A stretch of 64,000 nt of DNA, taken from the NCBI GenBank assembly GCA_003991915.1, contig RQTK01000168.1:256434-320433 (forward strand), read 5' to 3'. The notes beneath the pieces are model-generated. The model made no database searches and was not told the DNA's origin. It was given only the letters and a program-made list of their open reading frames with translations. Below, piece by piece: positions 31,061 to 54,898 of this stretch. Position numbers and translations under genes: made by a program. This stretch comes from Elysia chlorotica (taxonomy: Eukaryota > Mollusca > Gastropoda > Plakobranchidae). Numbering within the stretch: the first letter of the stretch is position 1; each line of letters begins with the position of its first letter.

Positions 31061-32995
31061 AAATACAATAAAACGGAAGAAAGACATCGATAGAGTTAAA
31101 ATCACGACTAAAAATACGGAACGCAATCTGTTATTCTCAGAACATTTAAAAACAATTCTAATATTCGTAAGAACAGTGAAAATATCATCCAGAGAATAGC
31201 ACTGTAAAAATGATACAGTTTTCAAATCACGTTTTAGTTTATGTCATATTCTCATTGTTAAAAGTGTATGATTTGTATTCATGTTTTTATTCTGCCAATG
31301 TATACGTTAGCAATGAATGTGTTGTCATAATGTTTGCTCAATTGATTTTTTATACTTTATTATCGATATATTTATTTAAATTGTATAACTGATATCTTTT
31401 TCTTATTTTATTACCATATTTTTTTAAATACAAGCAAAGTTCGATATAGACCAGATACTAAGATGAAAGATGAAACCATGATAGGCCACGGACCTGTCAA
31501 AACAAGATACATATTTTGTTCAGTTTGTTTTCATGTGATCTAGATCTATCAGTGAGTCAGCGTGTACTATCTTAGTCCTTCGAAATTTTTTTCTGTAGAT
31601 CTAGATTTAGTTCCAGAATATAGATCTAGTGTAACAATTATAGATCAAAATCAAGTGGGTTTGACGATTAGATCTAGATCTAGATCTAGATTCTAGATTC
31701 TAGATCTAATCAGGCGCAGACTCGACTAAATTCACAAAAATGAAAAACAAAATCAGTTTATAAGATCTAGATCTAGATCTAGATCAGATCAAAAGGGAAA
31801 TCTAATTTTGATCCTTTTACAAACTTAATATCTACATCTCTAGAGCCAAATTATGGTCCAAATTCCTTTGCGTTTTATGAATCCGTCTAAAACCCAACGC
31901 TAATACTTAACTGCCATTTACAAAGCTTTAAATTAGTTCTTCACCCCCTCGTGGTAGCCTATTTTTGAAATATGTGAGATGACATTGAAAAGGTTACATC
32001 CGCAGTTTTGGTAAAAAAAATAGAGATAATGATGAGGTTCTTTTTGTACATATCATCAAAACAATATATGTCAAGAGATTGGGAGCCTGGGTCGCAGGAT
32101 CCGTATACTTGCAACTCTCACTATTATTTTTTCAACTTAACAACGCTTATAAAAAATTGTAACTGCTAGTGCTTCGCGTAAGTTGATGGTATGAAATTTT
32201 TACGATGCTCACGTAGTGAAGTTTTAAAAGCTAGGCTAAGCTAGACTAAGCTAATGGACATTTCCTTTGATCCAGGGTGATCTTCAGGCACTCCCCTAAA
32301 ACTCTACACATACATACTCACTTTGCTGCCGATGAGGTTTCATTAGAGACTAGAAATGAATTAAAAAGCTTTTTATTCTTCAGTTCACCTCGATCCATTC
32401 TACCATTCTGTAGCCTTGCAATGCTTTTATTGACAAAAAGCAAGTTCTAGATCTACTTATAGGATGTAAGTCAAGATTGGACATGGTGATGGGTGTGAAA
32501 AAGTTCAGACAACTTGATTAGGGCTCACATGCAGGTCTAATATAGCAAAACTGATTGCCCATTTGAATTAAAAAGTCTGATCATGATTTCCTGAGATATA
32601 TTCATATTGTTTGTTTTCCATTATTTTATGAACTGGTGTGAATGATGCTCTTTTGTATCCTATTTTCATGTTTATGTACCAGTTTGTCCTTTCAGATCAA
32701 TGATGCTTCCAAGACTCGACATTCTCTCTTACAGTTCCTTCTAGTTTAGTGAAGTGATCTATTTGATTTTCTGTTTTCTGGTCTAGGGAGATCCAAGTTG
32801 CCTTACTGTTGCACTTGTGGAGAAAAAATGTTTCTCCAATTACCAGTTGATGGAATGCACAAAAAATACAAACAAATCTATCATTGTCGTTTGCCTCACC
32901 AACTCAAATTTCACCACGTTGCATCTTATGATCTTCTAACAACATGACAACACCCTCTTACCTTACAATTTTTCTCTTTTTCTCTCCCATGCAGT
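31061..32995. other. Divergent intergenic region between BBOF1 and ENTPD
   Basis: About 1.9 kb between the head-to-head genes. It should hold the ENTPD promoter and its first untranslated exon, because a splice acceptor precedes the ENTPD start exon, but I could not place the upstream exon. It contains a cluster of GATCTA repeats and otherwise AT-rich sequence. Confidence 0.5.
31537..31792. repeat. Palindromic (GATCTA)n cluster
   Basis: Several separated runs of GATCTA/AGATCT: at about 31538, 31598, 31620, the longest at about 31670-31710 with TTCTAG interruptions, and again at about 31763-31790. The unit is close to its own reverse complement, so each run can fold into a hairpin. It sits between two divergent promoters. 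Confidence 0.8.
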
Positions 32996-33055
32996 CCCAA
33001 AAGTATGGCTTAACACCTGACTTGTGAGAAAGAAAAGCAGTTTCATTTTGCAAGC
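32996..33055 (+). other. ENTPD 5' UTR part of the start exon
   Basis: A good acceptor (TTTTTCTCTCCCATGCAG) ends at 32995, so the start exon is probably preceded by an untranslated exon. The leader holds a two-codon upstream ORF, ATG GCT TAA, at 33005-33013. The chosen start at 33056 has A at -3 and G at +4. Confidence 0.55.
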
Positions 33056-42815
<9,760 letters not shown>

Positions 42816-42928
42816 TCTGTGATACTGGGGGTTCCATTATGCAAGAGATTTTGGCAAAATTTTGATTTCTCTTTTATTTGCTAATCATAATGTAGATGAA
42901 CAAAATAATATCATCCCAAAATATCAAA

Positions 42929-42934
42929 ATAAAA
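42929..42934 (+). terminator. Candidate polyadenylation signal AATAAA
   Basis: AATAAA lies about 115 bases after the ENTPD stop codon in unit 1, inside an A-rich stretch; the equivalent in unit 2 is near 43640. Either could end the transcript. Confidence 0.35.
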
Positions 42935-43442
42935 AAGGAAAGTAAAATGTGTAATCCAGACATCTTTGTTTTTTCAAATGTTTTTTTCATGCATACAGAA
43001 TTTTAATCATCAAACAATAGAACTCTAATTGCCTTGTCTGACACGTACATCGATCTCTTATAATTATGGGTTTTATGAGTTTAAAGCTGAGCAATGACAA
43101 TTTTGCCATATTGTATTTAGTGCTCAGTGAATGTATTTTCACCATCAAGTGACAGATAGTAACATTTTTGCATAAACAACTTCCTAAAGCTAGTCTTAAA
43201 AAATCATACAATCTAACGTGTCGTATTGATAGTAACATTTTTGCATAAACAACGTCCTAAAGCTAGTCTTAAAAAAGTCATACAATCTAACCTGCCCTGT
43301 CGACCACCTGTTCATGACAACCACTTTCCATTCAGCCCCTTGCGTTTTTCCTTTATTTTGCGATTGCCTGCTCAATGTGACCACAGGTAAAATGTTATAG
43401 TGAATATTTATGTATTGTAAACAAATCACCATTTTCTGGCAG

Positions 43443-43544
43443 GTTGAGTCAAAACTTTTGGGGCGCGAGGTGTCATGGTCACTGGGAGCTGCTCTCTCCA
43501 CGCTGTCAGATGGTTTCTTCTACGAAAAGCTCAGCTTGGTGTAA
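43443..43544 (+). CDS. Second copy of the ENTPD terminal exon
   Basis: Encodes VESKLLGREVSW, the ACR5 SWSLGA block and the same C-terminus and stop as the exon at 42714-42815, with an intact acceptor. It can be joined in phase to exon 11, so it could act as an alternative last exon, but the protein would be identical. No difference in product is expected. Confidence 0.7.
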   Translation, partial: VESKLLGREVSWSLGAALSTLSDGFFYEKLSLV

Positions 43545-45351
43545 TCTGTGATACTGGGGGTTCCATTATGCAAGATTGATTTTGATTTCTCTTTTATTTG
43601 CTCATCATAATGTAGATGAACAAAATAATATCATCCCAAAATATCAAAATAAAAAAGGAAAGTAAAATGTGTAATCCAGACATCTTTGTTTTTTCAAATG
43701 TTTTTTTTATGCATACAGAATTTTAATCATCAAACAATAGAACTCTAATTGCCTTGTCTGACACGTACATCGATCTCTTATAATTATGGGTTTTATGAGT
43801 TTAAAGCTGAGCAATGACAATTTTGCCATATTGTATTTAGTGCTCAGTGAATGTATTTTCACCATCAAGTGACAGATAGTAACATTTTTGCATAAACAAC
43901 GTCCTAAAGCTAGTCTTAAAAAAGTCATACAATCTAATCTGCCCCGCCGACCACCTGTTTATGACAACCACTTTCCATTCAGCCCCTTACGTTTTTCTTT
44001 TATTTCGTGATTGCCGAAAGAAACCACCTGCTCAATGTGACCACAGGTAGCCTTGACCTGACCAAAATCGACAAAACTGCCCAAAATGAGAATGAGGAAG
44101 AGACCAAAGATGCAAGCCTTTAAAAAAAGATAAGTTTAGGTTGAATAAAATAGCGAGAGTGACAAGAGGATCAAGAACGAAAATGAAGAGAGACTTAAAG
44201 ACAGACAAAAAGAAGAAGACCAGAGAAGAGAGCTAGAGAGGGAAAGAAAAAGAGAGACAGTGACAAAGAGAAAGAGAGTCAGAGAGAAAGAGTGAGAGTG
44301 TGAAAGAGAGAGAGAGAGAGGAATTAAAAGAAAATGCATACTGCAGTAGGAATTTGATGGAGGCGAAGAAAAAAAATCAACAGAAAAGTAATCACGGCAA
44401 TTACTCTAGTAAAGGGAGATGCAAACAAGTGTTTACATGTTGTTTGTTGTTTTTTCGGCTCAGATCTGTGATCAGGTATGGATGTTTGCAATAATTACCC
44501 ATGTAACATTCTTCCCTAGTTTATGATCCAGATGTATTGGTTCTCTTCTTTATAAATTTAATAATCATGCAATTTGTTTTTAATGTTATATTAAAACTAG
44601 ACAATCTGACACATCAGGATTTGTTGTTAGATGTGACATGCTTATAACTGATATGAAAGATCATCGAAAAAGAATTGATTTTTATCTTTTTTTTTAGATT
44701 AAAAGGGAAAAAAGACATGATTCATATTGCAATAAAATAATCACTAATTCGATTTAAAAGGAATGTAAATAGTTGGATTGAAAGGTCCTTTTTTTTCTAT
44801 CCTATTTTTCCTTTTTTTCGTCCATAATTTTGTTTTCAATCACCATCATTTGGGGTTGTTGGCATTAATCGTTTTTACTGTGTCGTTCGGACCTTGGGAT
44901 AGAGCGTTGATTCAACACTGCTTTTAGGGTGAATTTCACAATCACCAATTGGCCCTCAACCATTCCCCTTTTTGTTTGAGTGTATGATTTCAAAGGAAAT
45001 TTGAATTGGTTTGTTTATTTTCATTTATATCTTCGTATCCTATAGTTTAATGGCCTCTGCAACCGTTTGCCTGTTGTTTTTTTTTCATCATTTTCACATA
45101 GCCTTTTTTTTATGAGCGTTTTATTTATTTCATTTTTTTTTTAATTTTTTTTTTTTTACAAAAGTCATGAAAATATAGATAACAGATACAGAAACAACAA
45201 CTACTATTAAAAGTATTAACAACAATAATAACACCACCATTGATTTAGATCTAGATCGAGTGAGCATGCAGATATAAAACGCTTAAGTCCCATTTTATCA
45301 CACAAGAATCTCAGAATAACCAGCGCCAAACTTTTTTGTTTGGATTTTTGG

Positions 45352-45356
<5 letters not shown>

Positions 45357-45391
<35 letters not shown>
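45357..45391. repeat. (TG)n microsatellite
   Basis: About 17 perfect TG units. Confidence 0.95.
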
Positions 45392-45393
<2 letters not shown>

Positions 45394-48300
45394 CCCCTTC
45401 ATTTTTACTGCCTTATTTACCAGATATCCAGATTTCTTACACACTATTTCATAAATTCTAAAGACTGATTAGTTTATACTTTGTTTTTTACTGGATGATG
45501 TATAAATACAAGTTAAAACTTTTTATTTTGTCCATTTGTATGAATTTACTTTTTTACAACAAAAAAGAAAAAAAATCCAATACTTATGTGCATATGTATA
45601 TGTTTTTTTGCTTCTTCTTTATTTATGCTTTATGCCCATTTAGAAGGATTAATACCTGATGTCTCAAACTTTCTTTTCAAAAGATCAATATTTCAAAAAT
45701 TGTTTGAATGTTAACAAAGAGCACAAATGTTAAATAATCAGTGATTATTTATGGAATGAAAATGCTTGTTTTTTGTTTTCCTCAATATTTTGTTTTTTTG
45801 CAAGACATTTTCAAATGTCTTACTGCCTGCATCATGAAATTTTATCCTTTATGTATGTGAGTGTACTGATTGCTAGATTAAAATCTATGATCATGGATTA
45901 TGTGCTGCTAAAGCTATACCATTCTTCTGCAAAATTTGGTATTAAATCAATGCTTACATTGTTAACTCAATGGAGTCTCACAGCAATTTTGCCAGCAATG
46001 CTCATGAAATCGCACCAGCTTTTTATCTTTCAAATGAAATGTCTACGCACACTGCTTGCATGTATGTGATGTGTCTATATCTAGTTAATGTACCAGAGCA
46101 CCCAGTCTATTACCCTGCCATTGAACAGTAAGGATTTAGTACAATAAAAAACAAAACAAAAAGATTTGACGCTCACATGTTGGCGAGTATATATTGTAAA
46201 AACGTAATAGCTAGAACTATAGGATATCAATTTAGTTTATTTATTCTTCTTCTTATACTATGGTGTAATTTTCAAACCATTTGTACCATTGTTCCTATGC
46301 CTTGGCGTTATCCAGAGCTTCCCATATTTCAACCTTAATACATTACTAATTTAATTTGCATTGTTTGAGAGTAGTGATTGTTAACTCTTTTACAGCTCAG
46401 TAATTTGTTTAGTATGTGAGTCTGCCTCTGGTGCCTTGTAGATGTACTTTTGTGAGCCCTTTTTGTCCAAATTTACATTAATGCTTGTGTGGTAAATGTA
46501 AATATGGCTTTATAAGATATTTTTTTATGATCACTGTAGACCTTCAACTGAAAACTTTGAGGAAAAGGGGTAAAAACATGTTTCCATATACTCGATAATC
46601 ATAGACATATACAATTTTGTAATAACCTTTTTAAAGTTTATGAGTCTTAAAAATTCAAAAGTTGTTAATTTTTTTACAATCAAAATTCTGATTAGACAAT
46701 GCATTTTTTTCTGACCCTCTCAGTGGCTTGGTTCATTTGAATTCTGCGACAAGATATCAAACCTTTAGAGGTTTAGAAAGAGATGGATAGGAGGATGCAA
46801 ATTTTGGAATTAGTGATTCATCTATATCAAATTTCCGCATTGATGCACATATGATCTTGTTGTGAGACATATGTCAACACTTGCTTTGTCATACAAAAGC
46901 CACTTCACTGCCAATTTGAGTGGTGCTCATAGCATTCTTTTCTTTTTTAACTCAGGCAAGGGGAGTGTAATATTGAGTCTGCTGAACATTATAGCAGCTT
47001 TTCATACCATTGCTGCTTATGAATGTTTGATATTAAATAGCAATAGTCAGAAAACAAAACTTAGAGCACTTCTCATTATTTTGCTTGGGTATCTATCATT
47101 TACTTTCAATAACATACTCATAAATGTATGGCCTATATAATAGCTAAATGAACACATTTAAAAAAAAACATTTTTAGCTATATTAATGTCAAAATTATCA
47201 GAAATTGAAAAAGTAAGATCACTGCTTTCACCTTGATAATATGTGTTGCAATTATTTTCCCCTGCTTCAACCATTTTGTGTATTGCCTCACGCTTTGGAA
47301 CAGGATTTAACTGTATACTTTTTTTTATATATGTTGTCATTTATTTATTTATTGTCTCTATTTTTAATAATTTTATCCTGTAGATAAATTTTAACAGTAT
47401 TTTTAACAATTGAGATTTAAATGCCAGAAATGGTTGAACCTTTAGAATCATGATTTCATGCTAATTTACAGCTAGCAGGTACACGTTTTTATCCTTTCTT
47501 GTTTAAGGAAAAGTATCAAATTTCAAAAGTTTTTAGCATTGAAAGTGTTAACAACACAGTTCCACAACTGACAGCAATTCAGTATTTATGTAAAGAAGTG
47601 ATAAATGTCACACACTGCCATTCACATTTCTCAATATTGAAAAAGTGGCATTAAATATTGTCTGAGGAATGAAAATATGATTTCAATTTATTGCTTTACT
47701 ATCTTGTTTACGGTCAATGGCGCTCTTGATATCCAACAATTACTGCGGTAGTCCGACTCACAGAGAAGGTGGTCAGGGAAATTGTGTATTACTGCAATTA
47801 CATAAACTTGCTTAACTTACATTTTATGTGCCACTTGCAGCCTGTGTGGTTTGATTTAGTTTTGTTTGGATCAAAATATGTCATGTATCTAATTAATTTT
47901 CTTTACAAGAATCTGTTTATTTATAAAATGCAAGTGTGTCAAAGATATTTGGTGGTGGAAAGATAAAAACTCAGAATCCTTCTCAGTTATTTAAAGCCAG
48001 CGTTTGCATCTTCAATTCAGTGCATATCATTTTTCTTTTTTAGAGTAATATTGTATCAGAGAAGAACTTTTTCTTTTACCATTCAATCACTGCAAATCAT
48101 GTGTGTATCCATATTTTTTTCTTCTCGTTTTGGGGTTCATATCAAATTATTGTTTTAAAGATAAAAAAATGTTAAGGTTTTAATATAATTATTTCATCAA
48201 AGTGTGGTCTTTGCTCTAACAATTCTTTAAATTTGGGCTGACATTATCAAAACCACGCCAAGTCAGTCATGCCTGAATTGTGTTCAGCCAATCTTGCTCT

Positions 48301-51300
48301 TCCTCTCCACTTGGCTTTAAATGCATTGTTACACACACATACATGTTACAACATAACCACTCGCTCACTTCAATGATACTCTGGGCTTTGACCGTAGAAA
48401 CCTTTATTCCTTCGGAAGCTCTTTGAATTTTAAAGTGTAAAATTTGTAGGAGTGTTTTTCCTTTGGTTTTCATCTTTTTCTTACCAAGTCTCAAAGGATG
48501 CTGCAGGGTTTTTTTTTCAATGGAAACTTTTCTAATTTAAAGGATCGCTTTTTACCATAATGCCTGTAATTAGACACTTACCTTCAACCCATCATGCTAG
48601 TAATTAGAAATCTACCTTCAACCCATTTCCAAGTAGTGACCATACGGTATATTTTCTTTTTTTAAATTATTTATTACACCTCAAGATCTCTACAATAAAA
48701 CCTTCCGTCCCTGATGATTTTGTTCTGTTTTTGTTTTGTTTTTTTTCTTCTATTTTAGATTTTACTTGATTCTGTTTTTCAATAGTCAAATAGAGGCAAG
48801 AAAATAATTTAAAAATCTAAAACAATAGCCATTTTGTATTTAAGATAAAGCTAGTCTGCCTTATTTGCAAAAAAACCCAACCCAATCTGATATGTCTTTA
48901 ACTTATATAGGATTCCATTGATCAGTAGCCCTAAATTTTAAACGTATCCCTTTCATTTCCTCTTGCCATATAAAACATGTATAAATAAATAAACAATAGT
49001 CGTAATGAGGAGTATGAAAATCAGTCTTTTTATTCTCAAAATATCTTGTATCATTGTAAAACAATTATTGGTTATTAACCTTTAAATATAGTTGGTTATG
49101 CTTATTGTGTCTAGAATACATGTGTGCACATTCACTCACTTCAGATAGACACAATGGCAGGAAACACAATGCATTTTTTTCTAGTTGATATCAAATCATC
49201 AAATGAAATTAAGCTCTTTTGCATTATATTCATTTATATACAGATGTGTTTTTATAAGGTGCATACAGCAACAAAAGAAATAAAATAGTTTTCCCTCTAT
49301 TGCGTCAAAGGCAAACACTATAAATGAAAAAAAATTCAACAAACAAAATAACAACAAAACAATGGATGATTTTTTTCTCTTTTCATACTCAAAAATAGAT
49401 ATAAACTATTCTCTAACTTTTAAATTTACTCTCAACCAGTATAAAAATCACAATTACTGATACACATTAACAAAATCAGGTTTTTAATTAACAACAGTAC
49501 AGCAAACAAATTTGGAAAAAAATGAAGTTTAAGGAAGGAAAAATGATATCTGAAAAATTAGTAGAATAATTTATTAGTAATTTCACAAGTCAATCTTGAA
49601 TTTAACATCACTTTTAATCTAATTCAACAAAACTTAAAAAAAAAAAATGGAATGCCTATTTCATTATATATTTTCAATCAAAACAACAAATTAAAACTGG
49701 TTATTGGTATTTTCTGTATCATATATAGATTTTTCAACCTTAAAAAAAAAAATGCTCATTTTCAAAAAAAAATATATAAAGCTAAGCAATTTTTTCAGTA
49801 CTACACTAATAAATATGATGTGAAAAATTTTTCCCAACTGATCAAATTGTTTTTTTAAAATTATACTTTCTTCTTCTTCGATCATATTCCATATAAATGA
49901 AGCGGATCCTATGGTTTGGCTATCAAGGCCTATTCCAATGCTACAAAGAGAGAAGTGTTTCTCCTAGCATTTCATCTCAAAAAAGGATCTAATGGAATAT
50001 CAAAATTATATTAAGAGACCAAGGAAAACAAAATGGCAGCATAGCTATAAGTTGCACTTTATAAGAGTATTTGATTTTGCATAATGTCAATTTCGCACAT
50101 AGAGTTAACCCAATCATAAAAAGGGCAAGTTAATAAACAGTACAAAATGCCAGGATGAAAAATATAAGAGCATAGATCTAACTTTCAAAACAATTATGTA
50201 TTTACTATTATATATCTCTACTCATGAGAATCCTCAATATATACATATGCCCCTCAAATGTGCAAAGAATTTGCCTCTGTATAATGTGACCATTTCAAAA
50301 CAACAAGTTAGCAGGTAATAAGCATAACTTGATTTAACTCTGTCTATCATCAGTTTTAAGGAATCATTACCCTTTTCATATTATTTGCCTATAATGCCCT
50401 AAAAAATGTTTTCAAAACATTGGGTTTACTGTTTCAGCATAGTTTGATAAAACTGAAAAAAGTGAAACTGTAGATAATAGTCATCAACTTTGAAAACCTA
50501 TGCAAGGGAAAAAATCCTGTTATCAAACTGTAATATTATTATATCTTCTCCAGTACGCATGCTTTGAAAGTGCACAAGACAGTATGGAATGAACCTTGAA
50601 CCATGGTTTGGCACAAATTTAATCATTACTTGTAAAAAAAATTCTCTCATTATTACAATCAAGACTAAAAGGCTTTGACCTCTTTTATCTTCACTGCATT
50701 GAACAGCCACCTAATATAATATTTATGCACAACACCAGTAAAAATGAAATAAAACACTTACTTCAGTTCTTTTGAAATATAACCGTAAAGTTCAATCCTG
50801 CATATTCCTGACAGAGTCCCCAAATACAAGCAGCGGTACACAATGTTGCCATTTAGTTGTTCTTTCAACATGAACTATTTTAATACACATTGAATTGCAG
50901 TATGAGATAGCAATTTTAGACCACTTCCATTGCAATGCTCTGAAAATATCAACCATACCACTTTATCATTAATCGAGCATAGTTGCAAATGTCTTTTACT
51001 AAGTAATAATGCACCACATGAGATGGAATGAATGGGAGGGCTTATATGAATAAGAATGATCTATCTAATTTATACAAATATGCACATGAAGACAGTAAAC
51101 CAACAATAGATTGCATCATTTTTTAGTTATAATATCAACACCCCATCAAAGGTGCAAAGGACACGGCCAGAGAATTATATGCGAGGAGAAGGGGTTGAAT
51201 AATCTCTAAAGAAGAAGAAACAAAATTGAAAAGGAACACATGATTAGGCTGCATGACTTTCTTGTACTGATATTTCTTGTAACAATGTTATAACTGCATA

Positions 51301-53269
51301 CAGAGGGAGATATATTGCGCTCTCCATGTTTGCAAAAATCTCTCACAAATAACTACAGTATAGGCTACCCTTTTTCTACTTTAAAGCCCATGGTATTGCT
51401 TTTTTTTTTACCTTAACAGATAGGTTAGTAATCAATTCTTTACTTTTGTGATCAAACCAATGAGGCACTTTTAAAAAAGGATTAAGAGTCCTACTTCTGA
51501 GACACTAGATAAATTATAGTGTAAAATCTGTAACCACACGGCCGATTCATTACAGCAAGCAAGCACACACACTGACACATTAAAAACAAATAATTTTGAT
51601 GAAGCTTTACATTTAGCAGGTCAACATAAATAAAGTTTGATAAATAATTTTATCTCTTCATAAACATTGTTTAAACAAAACCCAAAAAGAAGAAAAAAAT
51701 ACTTTCCACCCCTGTTACTAAGATTAAGATCGAAAAGGTTGCCAATCATTTCACATTCTGGCATTCAAATAAGGAATCTCCCTTCTCCCTCAGGTATCTC
51801 CATTCAACTGTCAGTTTCCCCCTCTAATTTTCAACCTCTGGGTTGTTAGGATCGTTTGCAAGCCAAATACAACATCAAGTATTTGATTTTGTGATGAAAA
51901 CAGAAAATTGCACATGATGCAAAATTAAATTTCAAAAATATTCTGGTATTGCAAATCTGAAGATTGGGTAAAAAAAACACAACAACATTGCAGGAACACA
52001 GGTTTCCAAATGATAAAACTATTTCTATTTATTGAGCTTTCATTAAAATGTGCATGTCAAGTTACCAAGCCACGGTTTCCTTCACAACTTTATATCCCCT
52101 ATATCTCTTTAAGTAATGTCACTTCTGTTCCCTAAAGAAATCCCATATAGGTCCTTGTCAACTTTGTAAACTGGGCCGTTTTTTTTTTATATAAGATATA
52201 TGCAGGATAAATAATTATTTTCTCCAACGAAGTCAGAACAAGACAATCAAAATTGAACCTCATGATTAATGTTTCTGCAGTGAAAAAAAATAATCTGATT
52301 AAAGGAAATGCTTCATAACTTAATAATACTGGAATCATAGTTATTATGGAATGTGTATAAAAATACAAAATTGAAACGTTATTCACCAAAATATATCCTT
52401 TTCAAATTAAACAAACAAATAAAATACAGTCAAAAAAAAAAAAATCAACAACAAACAAAACAGATAAATCACAGATGATATTCCATTTGCAGCATAGTAT
52501 AGACCAACAAAACGAATAACTTTGGAATTCTTACAAAATTAAGTAGTGACTATTCCTCTGAGAGGACTAGACTGATTAAGTTGTGATAAAAAAAATGAAA
52601 CTATTATTTTGCTAACAACCTCAAAGAAGTCTTATAGTTGATCCTACAAATTGAAATAATCTACATGAAATAGGCAAAAAAAAAATAATGAAACAATAAC
52701 ATTCCTTTAATTTCCAATGGTTTGCAAAGAGATTAATAGAAACAGAGAAAAAGTAATACATTTTAAAATATCAACAGCAATTCAATCCATAACACAGTCT
52801 ACCTTTCTTCACAACCAATTGTTCAAGCATAAACCATTTTCATTTGTCTACAAATACATTTTACAATATAAAAAAAAACATGTAGGTTAATCTTTAAGCT
52901 GATTACATTCTGTGCAAGAATTAAGAAGAGATGAAAAATTGATATAATGTCATAATATGCACTTTAAAAATAGAATAACTAAAAAGGAAAAACAAGAACA
53001 TTGAGTTGCAGCCTTTTAAAGCCAAAGTCAACATGAAATATGGCTGCTTTTCTCAATACCTATATCCTGCCACAATCTGATGAATTTTTTTTTTATAGAT
53101 ATGAATAAAGAACTAAATACACGCAACCTGCTGCATTGGAATTAACTCTCTCTCTATCCCTCCCTATCTCCCACTCTCTCTCTTGTCTCATCTTCTCCTC
53201 TTTCTCTTTTAACTCTTTTACATCCTCTCCCCTGAATACCTGTATGGCTTTATCTTCTGTCTTCGTCTC

Positions 53270-53272
53270 TCA

Positions 53273-53337
<65 letters not shown>
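53270..53337. repeat. (CT)n microsatellite
   Basis: About 30 perfect CT units after a longer pyrimidine-rich lead. The Ser-Leu open frame over it is an artefact. Confidence 0.95.
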
Positions 53338-53342
<5 letters not shown>

Positions 53343-53662
53343 ACAATCAATCACTTTTCATCAATTTTTATTCATAAGTAACTTATGCAACACCACTAAA
53401 ATGAAATTCTATTTTTTTTTTAATCAACACACAACATAATCTTTTATAAGATACAATTTACAATATTTGTCACAAAACTTTGTAAAAAAAGCAAGAGAAG
53501 AGCAGCAAAATATGGTCGAATAATTGAAAAAAGGGAACAGCTCAAAATAAGATGAATAGCCACATGCATTATATGCCTCCACATACTCATTACCCTGTTG
53601 GAATTTCTTAACTACATGTACCTTGTTTGAAAAAAAAGGTAAATTTGTTGACACTAATAAAA

Positions 53663-53665
<3 letters not shown>

Positions 53666-53750
<85 letters not shown>
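53666..53750. repeat. (AAT)n microsatellite
   Basis: About 27 perfect AAT units; poly-Leu and poly-Tyr open frames on the minus strand arise from it. Confidence 0.95.
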
Positions 53751-54898
53751 AGTCGAACCTGCTTCTGGCAACCGCAGAAGATTATAAACAAAAGTGGTCG
53801 CCTTGGGCAATAAAGGTCAACTGAGTACTTGCAACATTTTCCTACTGCCATATAAGCAATGACCAGGGTTACTTCAAACTTCCTCTTTTGAGTTCCCAAA
53901 CACACAGACTGAAATTGTCGGCAGTAGTATCCAAAGCCAGAGTGGGCCCATTTCAATTGACAAAAAATGAAAAGGTCTATGCTGTTTCTTTGCATAAAAT
54001 GTAACTGTAATCACCAAACTTTCAACAGGCCTATTTGATTAGGCAGGTTTAGATCGACCTATTATTATTGTTATCATTATTATTATAATTATCTATGGTC
54101 CTGAAAATGACTTTTTTTTTTTACTTTCCTAAAAGTGCAATGGTAATATTACATCTATAGTATATTTAGTTATAAATATTACACATTATATGTTTTATCT
54201 CAAATAACTTAACAGTAAAACTATTTTTGAGAATGTATTGCAATATTTCCAACAACACAGCATAAGAGTCTATAATGACACACATTCCTGATATCTTCCC
54301 CATAACGGCTAATGCTAATTTACAATAATTTTAACACCACCGACCCCTTCAACTTTCGACCCAATCAACAGTCAAAGCATGAAAAGGCTTGGTTAATAAT
54401 ACCAACAAAATTAATAAAAAATACTGTTGGAAAAAAAAAGATGTATGATTTACAAAAAACAAAAAGAGAAGCATAGATGAGCAAAGAGGCAGCGGGGAGC
54501 TGATGTATTCATTGAGCAGCATTTTATAGTATTTTGAGAGCGACCATAACTTGGTCAAAGTCATTTTGGCCAATAAGGATTGCTCATGTTACAGAAAGTA
54601 TTGGCACAAGGATGAAAATCAGGTGCAACAACTGACAACAAAGCTTAAAAAAAAAGACTGTCTTCATGTAAGAACTACTTTAACATTAAACTTTTAGCTT
54701 ATATGGAAACAGTAACGTATAAAAAAAAAAGCAGTAGACTTATAGGTCACAGATTTGATTTCAATTCACTTCCAATGCCTTGATCAGCAAGAGAGAAAGA
54801 CCACAGATTATTATATCTGAAGCATTTGAAGATTTCATTTCTGTCATTTGGTTTCCTCTGTCTTTCAGAGACCTTCAATGTTAATGCTTTTAAAAATG

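Larger units (their letters stand above)
44050..54898. other. Non-coding stretch, probably including the 3' UTR of the minus-strand gene
   Basis: Strongly AT-rich with no supported coding exon. From about 49 kb to 54.9 kb it may be 3' UTR of the gene ending at 54899, but no poly(A) site can be fixed. One of several AATAAA motifs on the minus strand is near 49030. A purine-rich stretch at 44080-44330 and several microsatellites lie here. Open frames such as 45773-46069 and 46862-47140 have no recognisable domain. Confidence 0.4.

Noticed and set aside
45773-46069. 98-codon ORF downstream of the duplicated ENTPD exon
   Set aside because: Low-complexity hydrophobic translation of AT-rich sequence with no domain and no splice support.
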